Shown piece after piece: positions 1-6,481 of a stretch of DNA of 8,601 nucleotides. The stretch covers positions 1-8,601 of the forward strand of contig JAAFHQ010000221.1 in NCBI GenBank assembly GCA_013298445.1, given 5' to 3'. Every line of letters starts with the position of its first letter. The stretch's first letter is position 1. The notes beneath the pieces were generated by a model. The model was not told the DNA's origin, did no database searches, and saw only the letters and a list, made by a program, of their open reading frames with translations. A program made the position numbers and the translations under genes. Source of the stretch: Chitinophagales bacterium (GTDB lineage Bacteria; Bacteroidota; Bacteroidia; Chitinophagales; Saprospiraceae).

Positions 1-75
1 GTGATAAAAACTAATGACCCCAATTCCATTTTCGACATGATAGCCCACCTGGCCGGATTGAATCGTTGTTGACAT
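1..75 (-). CDS. Enoyl-CoA hydratase/isomerase-like protein, N-terminal 25 codons only
   Basis: Read on the minus strand, an ATG at 75-73 opens a frame of exactly 25 codons to the window edge. It begins MSTTIQSGQVGYHVENG and continues with IGVISFYH. The pattern 'V-E-N-G-I-x-V-I-x-F' followed by an aromatic/His stretch is the usual first beta-strand of crotonase-fold enoyl-CoA hydratases and isomerases, which often begin with 'v.nGva.itl.rP'. The gene lies 76 nt downstream of paaZ on the same strand, and paa operons carry such crotonases (PaaF, PaaG), so context supports the call. The oxyanion-hole and catalytic regions lie outside the window, so hydratase and isomerase cannot be told apart. 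Another ATG four bases upstream, in a different frame, gives only a 22-codon peptide. No Shine-Dalgarno sequence is seen. Confidence 0.68.
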   Translation of the reverse strand, partial: MSTTIQSGQVGYHVENGIGVISFYH

Positions 76-86
76 ACATCTTAAAG

Positions 87-166
87 GTTTAGGGAAGTTT
101 AGAGAGGTTGAGGAGGTTGAGGCTGCGGTAGCCTCAACCTCCTCAACTTTCTCAACCTTCCTCAAC
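87..166. repeat. Head-to-head array of GTTKAG units forming a long hairpin between paaZ and the next gene
   Basis: On the plus strand GTTTAG/GTTGAG hexamers start at 87, 97, 107 and 116. Their reverse complement CTCAAC starts at 133, 142, 151 and 161. Spacing is 9-10 bp on each side and the array is symmetric about position 127. The inner part is a perfect 18-bp inverted repeat (107-124 and 130-147) with a 5-nt loop, GCGGT. The outer units pair imperfectly. The right side runs into the end of paaZ: its last codons (V-E-E-G) and its TGA stop are made of repeat units. In the paa mRNA this would be a strong intercistronic stem-loop. On the minus strand no T-run follows the stem, so it is not a textbook intrinsic terminator. 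It may stabilise or process the transcript, or be a mobile repeat. Confidence 0.8.
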
Positions 167-2206
167 TTTTTTCCTGACCATCGTGAGAATAGTGGCAATG
201 GCCACCGTCTCATTGGTTTGGTCAAATACTTCTACCAACCATTTAACGATTCCTTTGGGCACATCGTTCTCATCGCGCTGCTCTTGGGCGATTTTTTCTT
301 TCACCGTCAACCTTACCCCGATGGTCATGCCGGGATAAACGGGTTTGGTGAAGCGGCATTCTTCCAGGCCGTAGTTGAGCAAAACCGGGCCTTTGCGCGG
401 TTCTACAAACATCCCGGCCGCTTTGGAAAGAATCCAATAGCCATGAGCTACCCGGCGCTCAAAAGGTGTTCCTTCCAGCGCAGTTTCGTCCACGTGGGCA
501 TAAAAATGATCCCCGGTCAGGTTGGCAAAATTGATGATGTCGCTTTCTGTGACCGTGTGTTTGTGGGTACTCAAGGTCTCGCCAATTTGCAGGTCTTCGA
601 AGTATTTGCGGAAGGGGTGAATCGTAGCCTCAGGCTGGGCACCACCTACTTGATACACTTCCGTGATTTGCCCCAGCATGCTTGGGTGCCCCTGAATGGC
701 GGTGCGTTGCAGGTAGTGTTTGATGCCGCGCAAACCACCCAGTTCTTCGCCGCCACCTGCCCGCCCCGGTCCACCGTGCGACAACAAGGGCATTGGTGAG
801 CCATGTCCAGTACTTTCCTTCGCACTAGCTTCATTGAGGATCAGGATGCGCCCGTGGTAGGGGGCAGCTTCCATGACGTACTCCTGCGCAAAACGAGGAT
901 CGGCCGTGGCAATGGTACTGACGAGGGAGCCTTTGCCCAGATTGACCAATTCAATGGCCTCTTCCAAATCGCGGTAAGGCATTAATGTGCTCACCGGGCC
1001 AAAAGCTTCAATTTGATGGGAGTTGGTGTATTTCGAGGGTTGATCGTTGCGCAAAAGTATGGGGGCAAAAAAGGCGCCTTTGGCTTTGTCCGCGCCGAAT
1101 ACCTCAAATTGGTCCAGGTTGCCGAAGGCCAGGCTGGAGTTTTGGAGCAGTTTTTCCACCTGTTGGCGGACTTCCTGCTGTTGGATTTTGCTGACCAGGG
1201 CACCCATACGCACTCCCTGTGCGCGTGGATCGCCCAAAGTGGTTTGGGCCAGCATTTTGGACAAGGCGCTTTGGACGGCTTCAATCCGGTCCGCAGGGAC
1301 AAAAATGCGGCGAATGGCGGTGCATTTTTGTCCGGTTTTAGCCGTCATTTCACGGCGAATTTCTTTGAGGAAAAGGTCGAAATCGGCACTGCCGGGCTCC
1401 ACATCAGGTCCCAATACGATAGCATTGAGACTATCGGCTTCCATATTGAAAGGGACACTGTGCTGGATGATGCTGGGTAAGGCCCGCAATTGTTGGCCAG
1501 TAGCTGCCGAACCGGTGAAAGTGACCACATCCTGCTCGTTTAAGTCGTCAAGAATGCCTATCCCGCTGCCACAAACCAATTGTAGTGCACCTTCTGGCAA
1601 AATGCCCGAGGCGATGATGTCACGCACCATAATTTCGCTGAGGTACGAAGTGACTTCGGAGGGTTTGACTACAGCGGGCATGCCTGCCAGTAAATTAGCG
1701 GACAATTTTTCCAACATACCCCAAATGGGAAAATTGAAAGCGTTGATGTGGATGGCTACCCCGTGCTTGGGAACTAGGAGGTGATGGCCGATAAAACCAC
1801 CTCCTTTTGACAGTTTAGCAGCTTCGCCATCCAGGTACCAGCGGGTATCTGGCAACTTTCGCCGTAGGCTGGCGTAGGCAAAGAGGGTGCCGATGCCCCC
1901 GTCTATGTCGATCCAGCTATCGGCACGGGTAGCACCACTGCGGTAACTTAGGGTGTAGTATTTTTCTTTTTGTCCATCAAGAAATAAAGCCAGGGCTTTG
2001 AGCATACGCCCGCGTTCCTGAAAGCTCATTTTGCGCAAGGCTGGCCCACCCATTTTGCGGGCGTAGTGGAGGATGGAACGGTAGTCCAGCCCCTCACTCC
2101 CGCAAGTACTAATGAGTGTACCATCGATGGCGTCAAATTGAGGGATACCCTCTCCATCATGGGGTACCCAGGCTCCCTGTAAGTAGTTGTGGAGCTTGGT
2201 AGACAT
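152..2206 (-). CDS. paaZ: PaaZ: bifunctional oxepin-CoA hydrolase / 3-oxo-5,6-dehydrosuberyl-CoA semialdehyde dehydrogenase
   Basis: In the aerobic phenylacetyl-CoA pathway PaaZ opens the oxepin-CoA ring with its C-terminal hydratase domain and oxidises the resulting aldehyde with NADP in its N-terminal ALDH domain, in the cytoplasm. The 684-aa length fits (E. coli PaaZ is about 681). The ALDH domain covers roughly residues 1-510. Its catalytic Cys295 sits in TGQKCTAIRR and its general-base Glu256 in FNMEADS, the same numbers I recall for the E. coli enzyme; the cofactor loop TFTGSAATG is at 229-237. The MaoC-like hot-dog hydratase covers about 535-680, with Asp566 and His571 in TGDHFYAH matching the catalytic Asp/His pair and its 5-residue spacing. 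Both active sites therefore look intact. The ATG at 2206 gives the usual N-terminus (LHNYLQGAWV). It is first in its operon, behind a good promoter and operator-like palindrome. Its last codons lie inside a tandem repeat. Confidence 0.95.
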   Translation of the reverse strand: MSTKLHNYLQGAWVPHDGEGIPQFDAIDGTLISTCGSEGLDYRSILHYARKMGGPALRKMSFQERGRMLKALALFLDGQKEKYYTLSYRSGATRADSWIDIDGGIGTLFAYASLRRKLPDTRWYLDGEAAKLSKGGGFIGHHLLVPKHGVAIHINAFNFPIWGMLEKLSANLLAGMPAVVKPSEVTSYLSEIMVRDIIASGILPEGALQLVCGSGIGILDDLNEQDVVTFTGSAATGQQLRALPSIIQHSVPFNMEADSLNAIVLGPDVEPGSADFDLFLKEIRREMTAKTGQKCTAIRRIFVPADRIEAVQSALSKMLAQTTLGDPRAQGVRMGALVSKIQQQEVRQQVEKLLQNSSLAFGNLDQFEVFGADKAKGAFFAPILLRNDQPSKYTNSHQIEAFGPVSTLMPYRDLEEAIELVNLGKGSLVSTIATADPRFAQEYVMEAAPYHGRILILNEASAKESTGHGSPMPLLSHGGPGRAGGGEELGGLRGIKHYLQRTAIQGHPSMLGQITEVYQVGGAQPEATIHPFRKYFEDLQIGETLSTHKHTVTESDIINFANLTGDHFYAHVDETALEGTPFERRVAHGYWILSKAAGMFVEPRKGPVLLNYGLEECRFTKPVYPGMTIGVRLTVKEKIAQEQRDENDVPKGIVKWLVEVFDQTNETVAIATILTMVRKKVEEG

Positions 2207-2239
2207 GTTTTGGTTTTATTTGGTCACTTACTAAATGAT

Positions 2240-2255
2240 ACGAATGAATGTTCGT
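2240..2255. promoter_or_regulatory. Operator-like palindrome at the paaZ transcription start
   Basis: The sequence ACGAATGAATGTTCGT has perfect 5-bp arms (ACGAA/TTCGT) around a 6-bp centre. It sits just downstream of the paaZ -7 box, over the predicted transcription start, where a bound repressor would block initiation. Short palindromes with CGAA/TTCG arms are typical of TetR-family operators, and TetR-type PaaR proteins control phenylacetate genes in several bacteria. That this is a PaaR site is inference, since no regulator gene is in the window. Confidence 0.5.
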
Positions 2256-2258
2256 TTG

Positions 2259-2290
2259 CAAAGGTAGGCGATTTTCAGCATTCAGCACAA
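2259..2290 (-). promoter_or_regulatory. Bacteroidota-type promoter of paaZ
   Basis: On the minus strand there is a -7 box TACCTTTG (2266-2259), an exact match to TAnnTTTG. A -33 TTG lies at 2290-2288, separated by 21 bp, within the 19-21 bp spacing of the Bacteroidota housekeeping sigma consensus. It predicts a start near 2250-2254 and a 5' leader of about 45 nt. The leader has no purine-rich Shine-Dalgarno sequence, as is common in this phylum. Confidence 0.7.
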
Positions 2291-2381
2291 TTAATTTGTG
2301 TTTTGTCGTAAGCTTTCAGACTGGAGGTTGTATTTTACCTTTAATTTCAGACAAACAATAAGCATTTAAACCACCTGCATC

Positions 2382-3290
2382 ATGCTAAAGATTTTTCAAA
2401 TTGGAATTTTGCTCAACTTAATCTGTGTTATGTCCAATGCACAAACACCCAATGAAATTCCACTTTACCCCGGCCCGATTCCCAATTCCAAACCCACCGC
2501 AGCAAAGGAAACTGTAGACAAACGGCCGAATGGCACCCGCTTTGTTTTGGGCACCGTTGAGCCTACTTTAACTGTCTATATTCCACAAAAACCCAATGGG
2601 CAAGGTGTTGTGATTTGCCCCGGTGGTGGATATTGGGGCACTGCTATCGACCATGAAGGTTTTGATGTCGCCAAAGCATTTAATGCAATTGGGGTGGCTG
2701 CTTTTGTGCTCAAATACCGCATGCCATTGGACACCTCTTGCATTGACAAAAGTATTGCACCACTCCAGGATGCCCAACAAGCCATTCGCCTAGTGCGCAA
2801 AAATGCGGCAAAATGGAAGGTCAATCCCCGCAAAGTGGGGATCATGGGTTTTTCGGCAGGCGGTCACCTGGCCTCAACTACAGCAACCCATTTTTATGAA
2901 AATGCTGACCCTACCGAAAAAGACACCACCAGCGTTCGGCCCGATTTTGCCATTCTGATTTATCCGGTCATTAGTCTCAGCTACGAGCTGGCACATGGGG
3001 GCTCGCGGGATAAGTTGCTGGGCGTAAAACATACCACGGCGCAGCAGTTCAAGTTTTCCAATGAACTACAAGTAACTGCCCTCACTCCCCCAAGCTTTTT
3101 GGTACATTCTGCCGATGATGGGGCAGTGAAAGTGGACAACAGCATCGCTTTTTATCAGGCACTCAACAAGTTCAAAATCCCGGTGGAAATGCACCTGTAT
3201 CCCAAAGGAGGACATGGCTACGGGATGAACAATCCGACAACGACAGATAAGTGGTTTGATCGACTGGGGAACTGGTTGAAGACGCTGTAA
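2382..3290 (+). CDS. Exported alpha/beta-hydrolase esterase (acetyl-xylan-esterase-like)
   Basis: A 302-aa protein with a Sec signal peptide at residues 1-20 (hydrophobic core, cleavage expected at SNA|QT), so it is periplasmic or secreted. The rest is an alpha/beta hydrolase of the BD-FAE/esterase-lipase type, whose members deacylate carbohydrate or small esters. Visible motifs are the oxyanion-hole loop CPGGGY at 79-84, the nucleophile elbow GFSAGGH with Ser158, Asp246 in HSADDGAV, and His278 in KGGHGYG, giving a complete triad. In Bacteroidota this family is often found with xylan-degrading enzymes, and a GH67 alpha-glucuronidase lies about 3.3 kb away, so acetyl-xylan esterase is a reasonable guess. 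The substrate cannot be read from sequence. It is transcribed divergently from paaZ, apparently as a single gene. Its own promoter is unclear: TACCTTTA at 2336-2343 resembles a -7 box but lacks a properly spaced TTG. Confidence 0.85.
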   Translation: MLKIFQIGILLNLICVMSNAQTPNEIPLYPGPIPNSKPTAAKETVDKRPNGTRFVLGTVEPTLTVYIPQKPNGQGVVICPGGGYWGTAIDHEGFDVAKAFNAIGVAAFVLKYRMPLDTSCIDKSIAPLQDAQQAIRLVRKNAAKWKVNPRKVGIMGFSAGGHLASTTATHFYENADPTEKDTTSVRPDFAILIYPVISLSYELAHGGSRDKLLGVKHTTAQQFKFSNELQVTALTPPSFLVHSADDGAVKVDNSIAFYQALNKFKIPVEMHLYPKGGHGYGMNNPTTTDKWFDRLGNWLKTL

Positions 3291-3294
3291 AATA

Positions 3295-3340
3295 GATCAA
3301 GACCTAAACTTTTAAAAAGGATTGATCGTAGCATCCGATC
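3295..3340. terminator. Possible terminator structures in the convergent gap
   Basis: The 51-bp gap between the esterase stop and the convergent response-regulator stop holds an inverted repeat, GATCAA (3295-3300) with TTGATC (3322-3327), enclosing a smaller CTTTT/AAAAG pairing. A second short one overlaps it (GATCG at 3324-3328 with CGATC at 3336-3340). Position suggests a shared terminator, but the stems are short and AT-rich and no clear T-run follows, so the call is weak. Confidence 0.3.
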
Positions 3341-3341
3341 G

Positions 3342-3965
3342 TTAGCGCAGCATCAACTCCCGCAGCAGTGCCACCGCTGTTGTTCGGCTGTTCACATCCA
3401 ATTTAAAATAGGCATTGTTGATGTGTTTTTTCAAGGTATTCATGGCGATGTACAAATCATCGGCGATCTGTTGATTGGTTTTGCCTGCGTAGAGTAGGCG
3501 TACCACGTCAAACTCCCGTTCGGTCAAGGGGGCCAGTAAGTGCCCATTGAGTTTGTCCAAAACCAGTTCGGGTACGTGGCGATTGGCCTGGGTGGCGTGA
3601 TTGGCCAGGGCAATTTCAATGGTGGCGTAGAGGGTTTGTTCATTGAAGGGTTTGACGATGAAACCCGCGGGGCTGGTCTTTTTGGCGCGTTCCAGGGTCT
3701 CCTTATCCGAGTAAGAGGTGAGGAATACAAAGGGGATGAACAAGTTTTTGTTGATGTGCTCAGCCAATTGAATGCCATCGCGTTCACTCTCCAGGTTGAT
3801 GTCCAGAATGGCGAAATCCGGCGGCTGGCGGCGCAATTGAAACAGTGCCTCTTCGGGGTCGTAGGCAATTCCCGACACCTCAAAGTTGTTGTTGCGCAGG
3901 TACATGGCAATGTTGCGGGCAATCAAGGGTTCATCTTCAACGATCAGGACTTTGATGGCGGTCAT
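3342..3965 (-). CDS. Response regulator, receiver plus LuxR-type DNA-binding domain
   Basis: A 207-aa cytoplasmic transcription regulator. Residues 4-122 form a receiver domain: acidic pocket Glu10-Asp11, phosphoacceptor Asp55 in ILDINLE, switch Thr83 in FLTSYSD and Lys105 in IVKPF are all present. Residues about 145-205 form a GerE/LuxR helix-turn-helix (LTEREFDVVRLLYAGKTNQQ, then IADDLYIAMNTLKKHINNA), ending with the family's KLxVxxR pattern. It should bind DNA when phosphorylated by the kinase encoded just upstream; the genes are 20 nt apart with no terminator, so they are cotranscribed. The start fits well (MTAIKVLIVEDEP), although no Shine-Dalgarno is visible and the leader is the small direct repeat AAGCTCAAGCTC. 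Target genes are unknown; neighbouring carbohydrate enzymes are candidates only by position. Confidence 0.92.
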   Translation of the reverse strand: MTAIKVLIVEDEPLIARNIAMYLRNNNFEVSGIAYDPEEALFQLRRQPPDFAILDINLESERDGIQLAEHINKNLFIPFVFLTSYSDKETLERAKKTSPAGFIVKPFNEQTLYATIEIALANHATQANRHVPELVLDKLNGHLLAPLTEREFDVVRLLYAGKTNQQIADDLYIAMNTLKKHINNAYFKLDVNSRTTAVALLRELMLR

Positions 3966-3985
3966 GGCTTCGAGCTTGAGCTTGT

Positions 3986-5944
3986 TTAAGCAGTAGTTTT
4001 GAACTTGGTAATGAGCAATTGTACGTCGGTCCCCGGGTTGCCGTTGATGTTCAGGCGAGCGCGCAATTTTTGAGCCATGGCCTGAATGACTTCGTAGCCA
4101 AAAGAGCTGGTGTTTTCGGGGTCAAAATCGGTCGGCACTCCTACACCATCGTCTTTGACCTGCAGCAACAATTCCTGATTGTTCTTTTTCAAAACCACCC
4201 AAATGCTGCCCTCTTCCCGGTTTTTAAACGCGTATTTCAAGGCATTGCTGATCAACTCGTTCAGGATCATGCCCAGGGGGATGGCCGTATCGGTATGTAG
4301 TTTGAGCGGCTCGATCTGGGTGTGCAGTTGGATTTTATCCGCATTGATGTTGTAGGTTTTGAACAAGTGATCGGAGAGGATCTGGATGTACTCGTTCATG
4401 TTTACACTGCTTACCGCCTCGTCGCGATACAGGTTTTGGTGGATAAAGGCCATCGCCTGCACCCGCAGGATCGCCTCCTTGATCACCCCTTTGGCGCTGC
4501 TGTCCTGCACTGATTGTGACTGCAAATCCAGCATACTGGAAATGACTTGCAGGTTGTTTTTCACCCGGTGGTGGATTTCGCGGTTCAATACCGCCAGCTC
4601 CTCCGACTGCTTCTGGATGATGGAGTTGTTTTTGTGTTGCTTGCGGTATTGCAAGTAAATCACGCCACCTAGCAGGAACATGGCACTGAGCCCCAGGAAG
4701 AGGAAGTTGCGGTTGCGGCGCTCGTCGTTGAGCAATTTTTGCTTCAGGGCATTCTCCCGACTGAGCGATTGGCTGAGTTCTTTTTCTTTGTTGAGCTGGA
4801 TTTCGCGGAGTTCCGACTGGTTTTCGAGCACCGCAAAGAGCCGTTTTTGTGCAGCCAAGGAAGAATCCATCAAGATGCTTTCGCGCAACAGTGCCAAACG
4901 CGACTGTTTTTCTTTGCTCAATTGGCTTTCTTGCAGGCGGTTGCTCAAATTCAAGGACTCAATTTCTTTTTCCCGCAGGGCTGCCCCTGCTGCTTCGCGG
5001 ATTTCGGCACTGATCCGCTCAATGTTTTCTGTGCGGAACACGTCTTTGTAACGATCCATCCAGAGCATGGCGTCGAAGGCGGCGGCGTAATCCCCATTGT
5101 TTTTGTGGATTTCGGCCATTTGGCTCAAAGCATCAACTGCCAGTTCCGGGTTTTGGGACCCTTGAAACAAGATTTTCGCCGAATCGATATAGGCCCTGGC
5201 GCAAGTTTTATCCTTTTTGGCCAGACATAAATTGGCCATTGCCGAAAATAATTTGATGGAACTGCTGGGGTTATTTTGTTTGGCCACCAGGGCTTCTGCC
5301 TTTTTTAAGGCCGCTTCAGCTTTGTCGATGTTATTCAAAAAGGTCAAAATCACTACGTCTTGGATGGCCGTGTTGGTTTCTGCTACCCAATCTTTCCCGA
5401 CCAGTTGTTGCGCCTCCTGGTTGTGCGAGAGGGCCAATTCATAGTTTTTATCCGAAAAATACAACCTGGAAAGCATCACATGGCATTGCAGCATGCCCTT
5501 GGTGTCCTTCAGCCGCTCTTTTACGGCGAGTGCGCGGGTGTAGTTGGTGATGGCTTGGGCGGAGTACCCAAAATTGACATTGATGTTGGCCAAACTTTCG
5601 AGGCAATCGCCCACGAGGTCGTTTTGACCGGTTTTGCGCAGCAGGGTGATGGCATCCCGATAATGTTCTGCCGATTGGCGGAAGTAGCTGCGGGCGGAGT
5701 ACAGGTCGCCAATTTGTTTGAGCAAACGCCCCAGGCGGTATTCGTCGTTTTGTTGCTCCAGCAGGGGTTTGGCCTGGTCAAAACTTTTTAGCGCATTGAC
5801 GTAATCGCGCTTTTGCAAAAAAGCCTGTCCTGCTTCGATCAAACTAGCGGCCCGATCCGCTGCTGGCGTGGCGTTCGAGTTGACTTGAGCTAAGGCCAAA
5901 TCAAACTGAATGAAGCAATAAAAACAGAGCAGGGTTCGCCACAT
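3986..5944 (-). CDS. Membrane sensor histidine kinase with TPR sensor region, HisKA_2 class
   Basis: A 652-aa kinase, probably the partner of the response regulator 20 nt downstream. Order of parts: signal peptide 1-19 (cleavage near ALA|Q); about seven TPR-like helix pairs at 33-301, for example AGQAFLQKRDYVNALKSFDQ; a charged coiled coil at about 305-412; one membrane helix at about 413-432 (NFLFLGLSAMFLLGGVIYLQ); then the cytoplasmic kinase. The dimerisation motif EIHHRVKNNL holds the likely phosphoacceptor His459 (His458 is adjacent), the HRxKN signature of HisKA_2 kinases. The HATPase domain shows the N box NELISNALKYAF at 562-573, the G1 box DDGVGVP at 598-604, and a short G2 region with a single glycine (SSFGYEV, 613-619). 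The topology puts the TPR/coiled-coil part in the periplasm, where it could sense a protein or peptide partner; the signal is unknown. Confidence 0.92.
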   Translation of the reverse strand: MWRTLLCFYCFIQFDLALAQVNSNATPAADRAASLIEAGQAFLQKRDYVNALKSFDQAKPLLEQQNDEYRLGRLLKQIGDLYSARSYFRQSAEHYRDAITLLRKTGQNDLVGDCLESLANINVNFGYSAQAITNYTRALAVKERLKDTKGMLQCHVMLSRLYFSDKNYELALSHNQEAQQLVGKDWVAETNTAIQDVVILTFLNNIDKAEAALKKAEALVAKQNNPSSSIKLFSAMANLCLAKKDKTCARAYIDSAKILFQGSQNPELAVDALSQMAEIHKNNGDYAAAFDAMLWMDRYKDVFRTENIERISAEIREAAGAALREKEIESLNLSNRLQESQLSKEKQSRLALLRESILMDSSLAAQKRLFAVLENQSELREIQLNKEKELSQSLSRENALKQKLLNDERRNRNFLFLGLSAMFLLGGVIYLQYRKQHKNNSIIQKQSEELAVLNREIHHRVKNNLQVISSMLDLQSQSVQDSSAKGVIKEAILRVQAMAFIHQNLYRDEAVSSVNMNEYIQILSDHLFKTYNINADKIQLHTQIEPLKLHTDTAIPLGMILNELISNALKYAFKNREEGSIWVVLKKNNQELLLQVKDDGVGVPTDFDPENTSSFGYEVIQAMAQKLRARLNINGNPGTDVQLLITKFKTTA

Positions 5945-5966
5945 GTTACAGGTTTGTGTTTGAATA

Positions 5967-5974
5967 CAAAATTA
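5967..5974 (-). promoter_or_regulatory. Candidate -7 box for the kinase-regulator operon
   Basis: On the minus strand TAATTTTG matches the Bacteroidota -7 consensus TAnnTTTG and ends 22 nt before the kinase ATG, so the leader would be about 15 nt. No TTG is found at the expected -33 spacing, so the promoter may be weak, depend on an activator, or be a chance match. Confidence 0.4.
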
Positions 5975-6088
5975 TCCCGATTAGTGGCTAGTGGGCTGGT
6001 ACTTAGGGGTTATTTTAAAATCTGTCAATTACCCACAAATCCTATAAATAAGATTCGTGGTTGATATTGAGCATTTCACCGCAGTCTC

Positions 6089-6127
6089 AGAACCCCCGAC
6101 CCCTAAAGGACAGGGGCGATTGGTTCT
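6089..6127. repeat. Nested inverted repeat (AGAACC ... GGTTCT)
   Basis: Outer arms AGAACC (6089-6094) and GGTTCT (6122-6127) enclose inner arms CCCCT (6100-6104) and AGGGG (6112-6116). It stands five bases before the first REP-like unit. Its left half resembles the beginning of the hairpin at 6331-6366 (AGAACC..CGACCC in both), so the two may be diverged copies of one element. Confidence 0.6.
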
Positions 6128-6131
6128 GGCC

Positions 6132-6314
6132 TCAACCCCGAAGGGGTGACATGATTATAGCAAAATAACCGGTGTTTATTCCATGAAGAGAAACCCCGAA
6201 GGGGTGGTATTATAACAAAACTGCGAGGATGTGGTCAAATAATGTCACCCCTTCGGGGTTTTAATACAACTACATGCCATTTTTGCTATAATCATGTCAC
6301 CCCTTCGGGGTTGA
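6132..6314. repeat. Cluster of four REP-like palindromic units, two forward and two inverted
   Basis: The core palindrome CCCCGAAGGGG occurs at 6136-6146 and 6194-6204, and its inverse CCCCTTCGGGG at 6248-6258 and 6300-6310. Each is followed (or, when inverted, preceded) by a related AT-rich tail of the type GTGACATGATTATAGCAAAA. Units 1 and 4 are a perfect 34-bp inverted repeat (6132-6165 with 6281-6314), while units 2 and 3 have diverged tails. The two pairs are nested around position 6223-6226, so the whole block could extrude as a large cruciform. Small GC palindromes with a conserved one-sided tail, in mirrored pairs, are the hallmark of REP/BIME elements, which are moved by RAYT (TnpA_REP) transposases. 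No such transposase is in the window. Confidence 0.8.
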
Positions 6315-6332
6315 AAATAGCACTCCATTTAG

Positions 6333-6366
6333 AACCACTCGACCCTGCCTTCCAGGGGTGAGGGGT
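6333..6366. repeat. Imperfect GC-rich hairpin
   Basis: CCCTG (6343-6347) and CAGGG (6353-6357) pair around a 5-nt loop. The stem extends imperfectly outward through CTC/GAG to AACC (6333-6336) and GGTT (6363-6366). It follows the fourth REP-like unit and, with the hairpin at 6089-6127, frames the cluster. Its function is unknown. Confidence 0.5.
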
Positions 6367-6378
6367 TGGGAAACTTAT

Positions 6379-6481
6379 GCACAATCTCGCACATAATGCA
6401 AAATTGTGTCCTAATCGTAGCCCTGCTGTAGGGGGGGGCTGAGACAAAAGCACGATCTCGCATTCAATGTGCGGATTTGTG
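6379..6481. repeat. Two imperfect direct repeats upstream of the alpha-glucuronidase
   Basis: GCACAATCTCGCA (6379-6391) and GCACGATCTCGCA (6450-6462) differ at one base, and similarity continues weakly through ATG and GTG to 6408 and 6481. The copies start 71 bp apart, close to seven helical turns, and the second ends 66 bp before the GH67 start codon. Each contains short internal complementarity (CACAAT/ATTGTG in the first, GCAC/GTGC in the second). They could be paired regulator sites or another diverged repeat. Confidence 0.45.

Noticed and set aside
1..72. Plus-strand open frame ending in TGA at 70-72, possible 3' end of an upstream gene.
   Set aside because: The minus-strand frame over the same bases reads as a crotonase N-terminus and fits the paa operon; the plus-strand peptide resembles nothing I recognise.
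107..147. Strong 18-bp stem-loop as an intrinsic terminator for paaZ.
   Set aside because: No T-run follows the stem in the direction of paaZ transcription, and a same-strand gene of the same pathway begins 76 nt after paaZ.
1047..1784. Long plus-strand open frame of 245 codons.
   Set aside because: It lies wholly inside paaZ on the opposite strand, has no recognisable domain, and paaZ is intact with both active sites.
3986..4300. Plus-strand open frame opposite the kinase ATPase domain.
   Set aside because: It is antisense to the conserved N and G1 boxes of the kinase and has no recognisable features of its own.
6132..6314. CRISPR array.
   Set aside because: The repeats are in opposite orientations with irregular spacing of tens of bases, there are no uniform spacers, and no cas genes are near.
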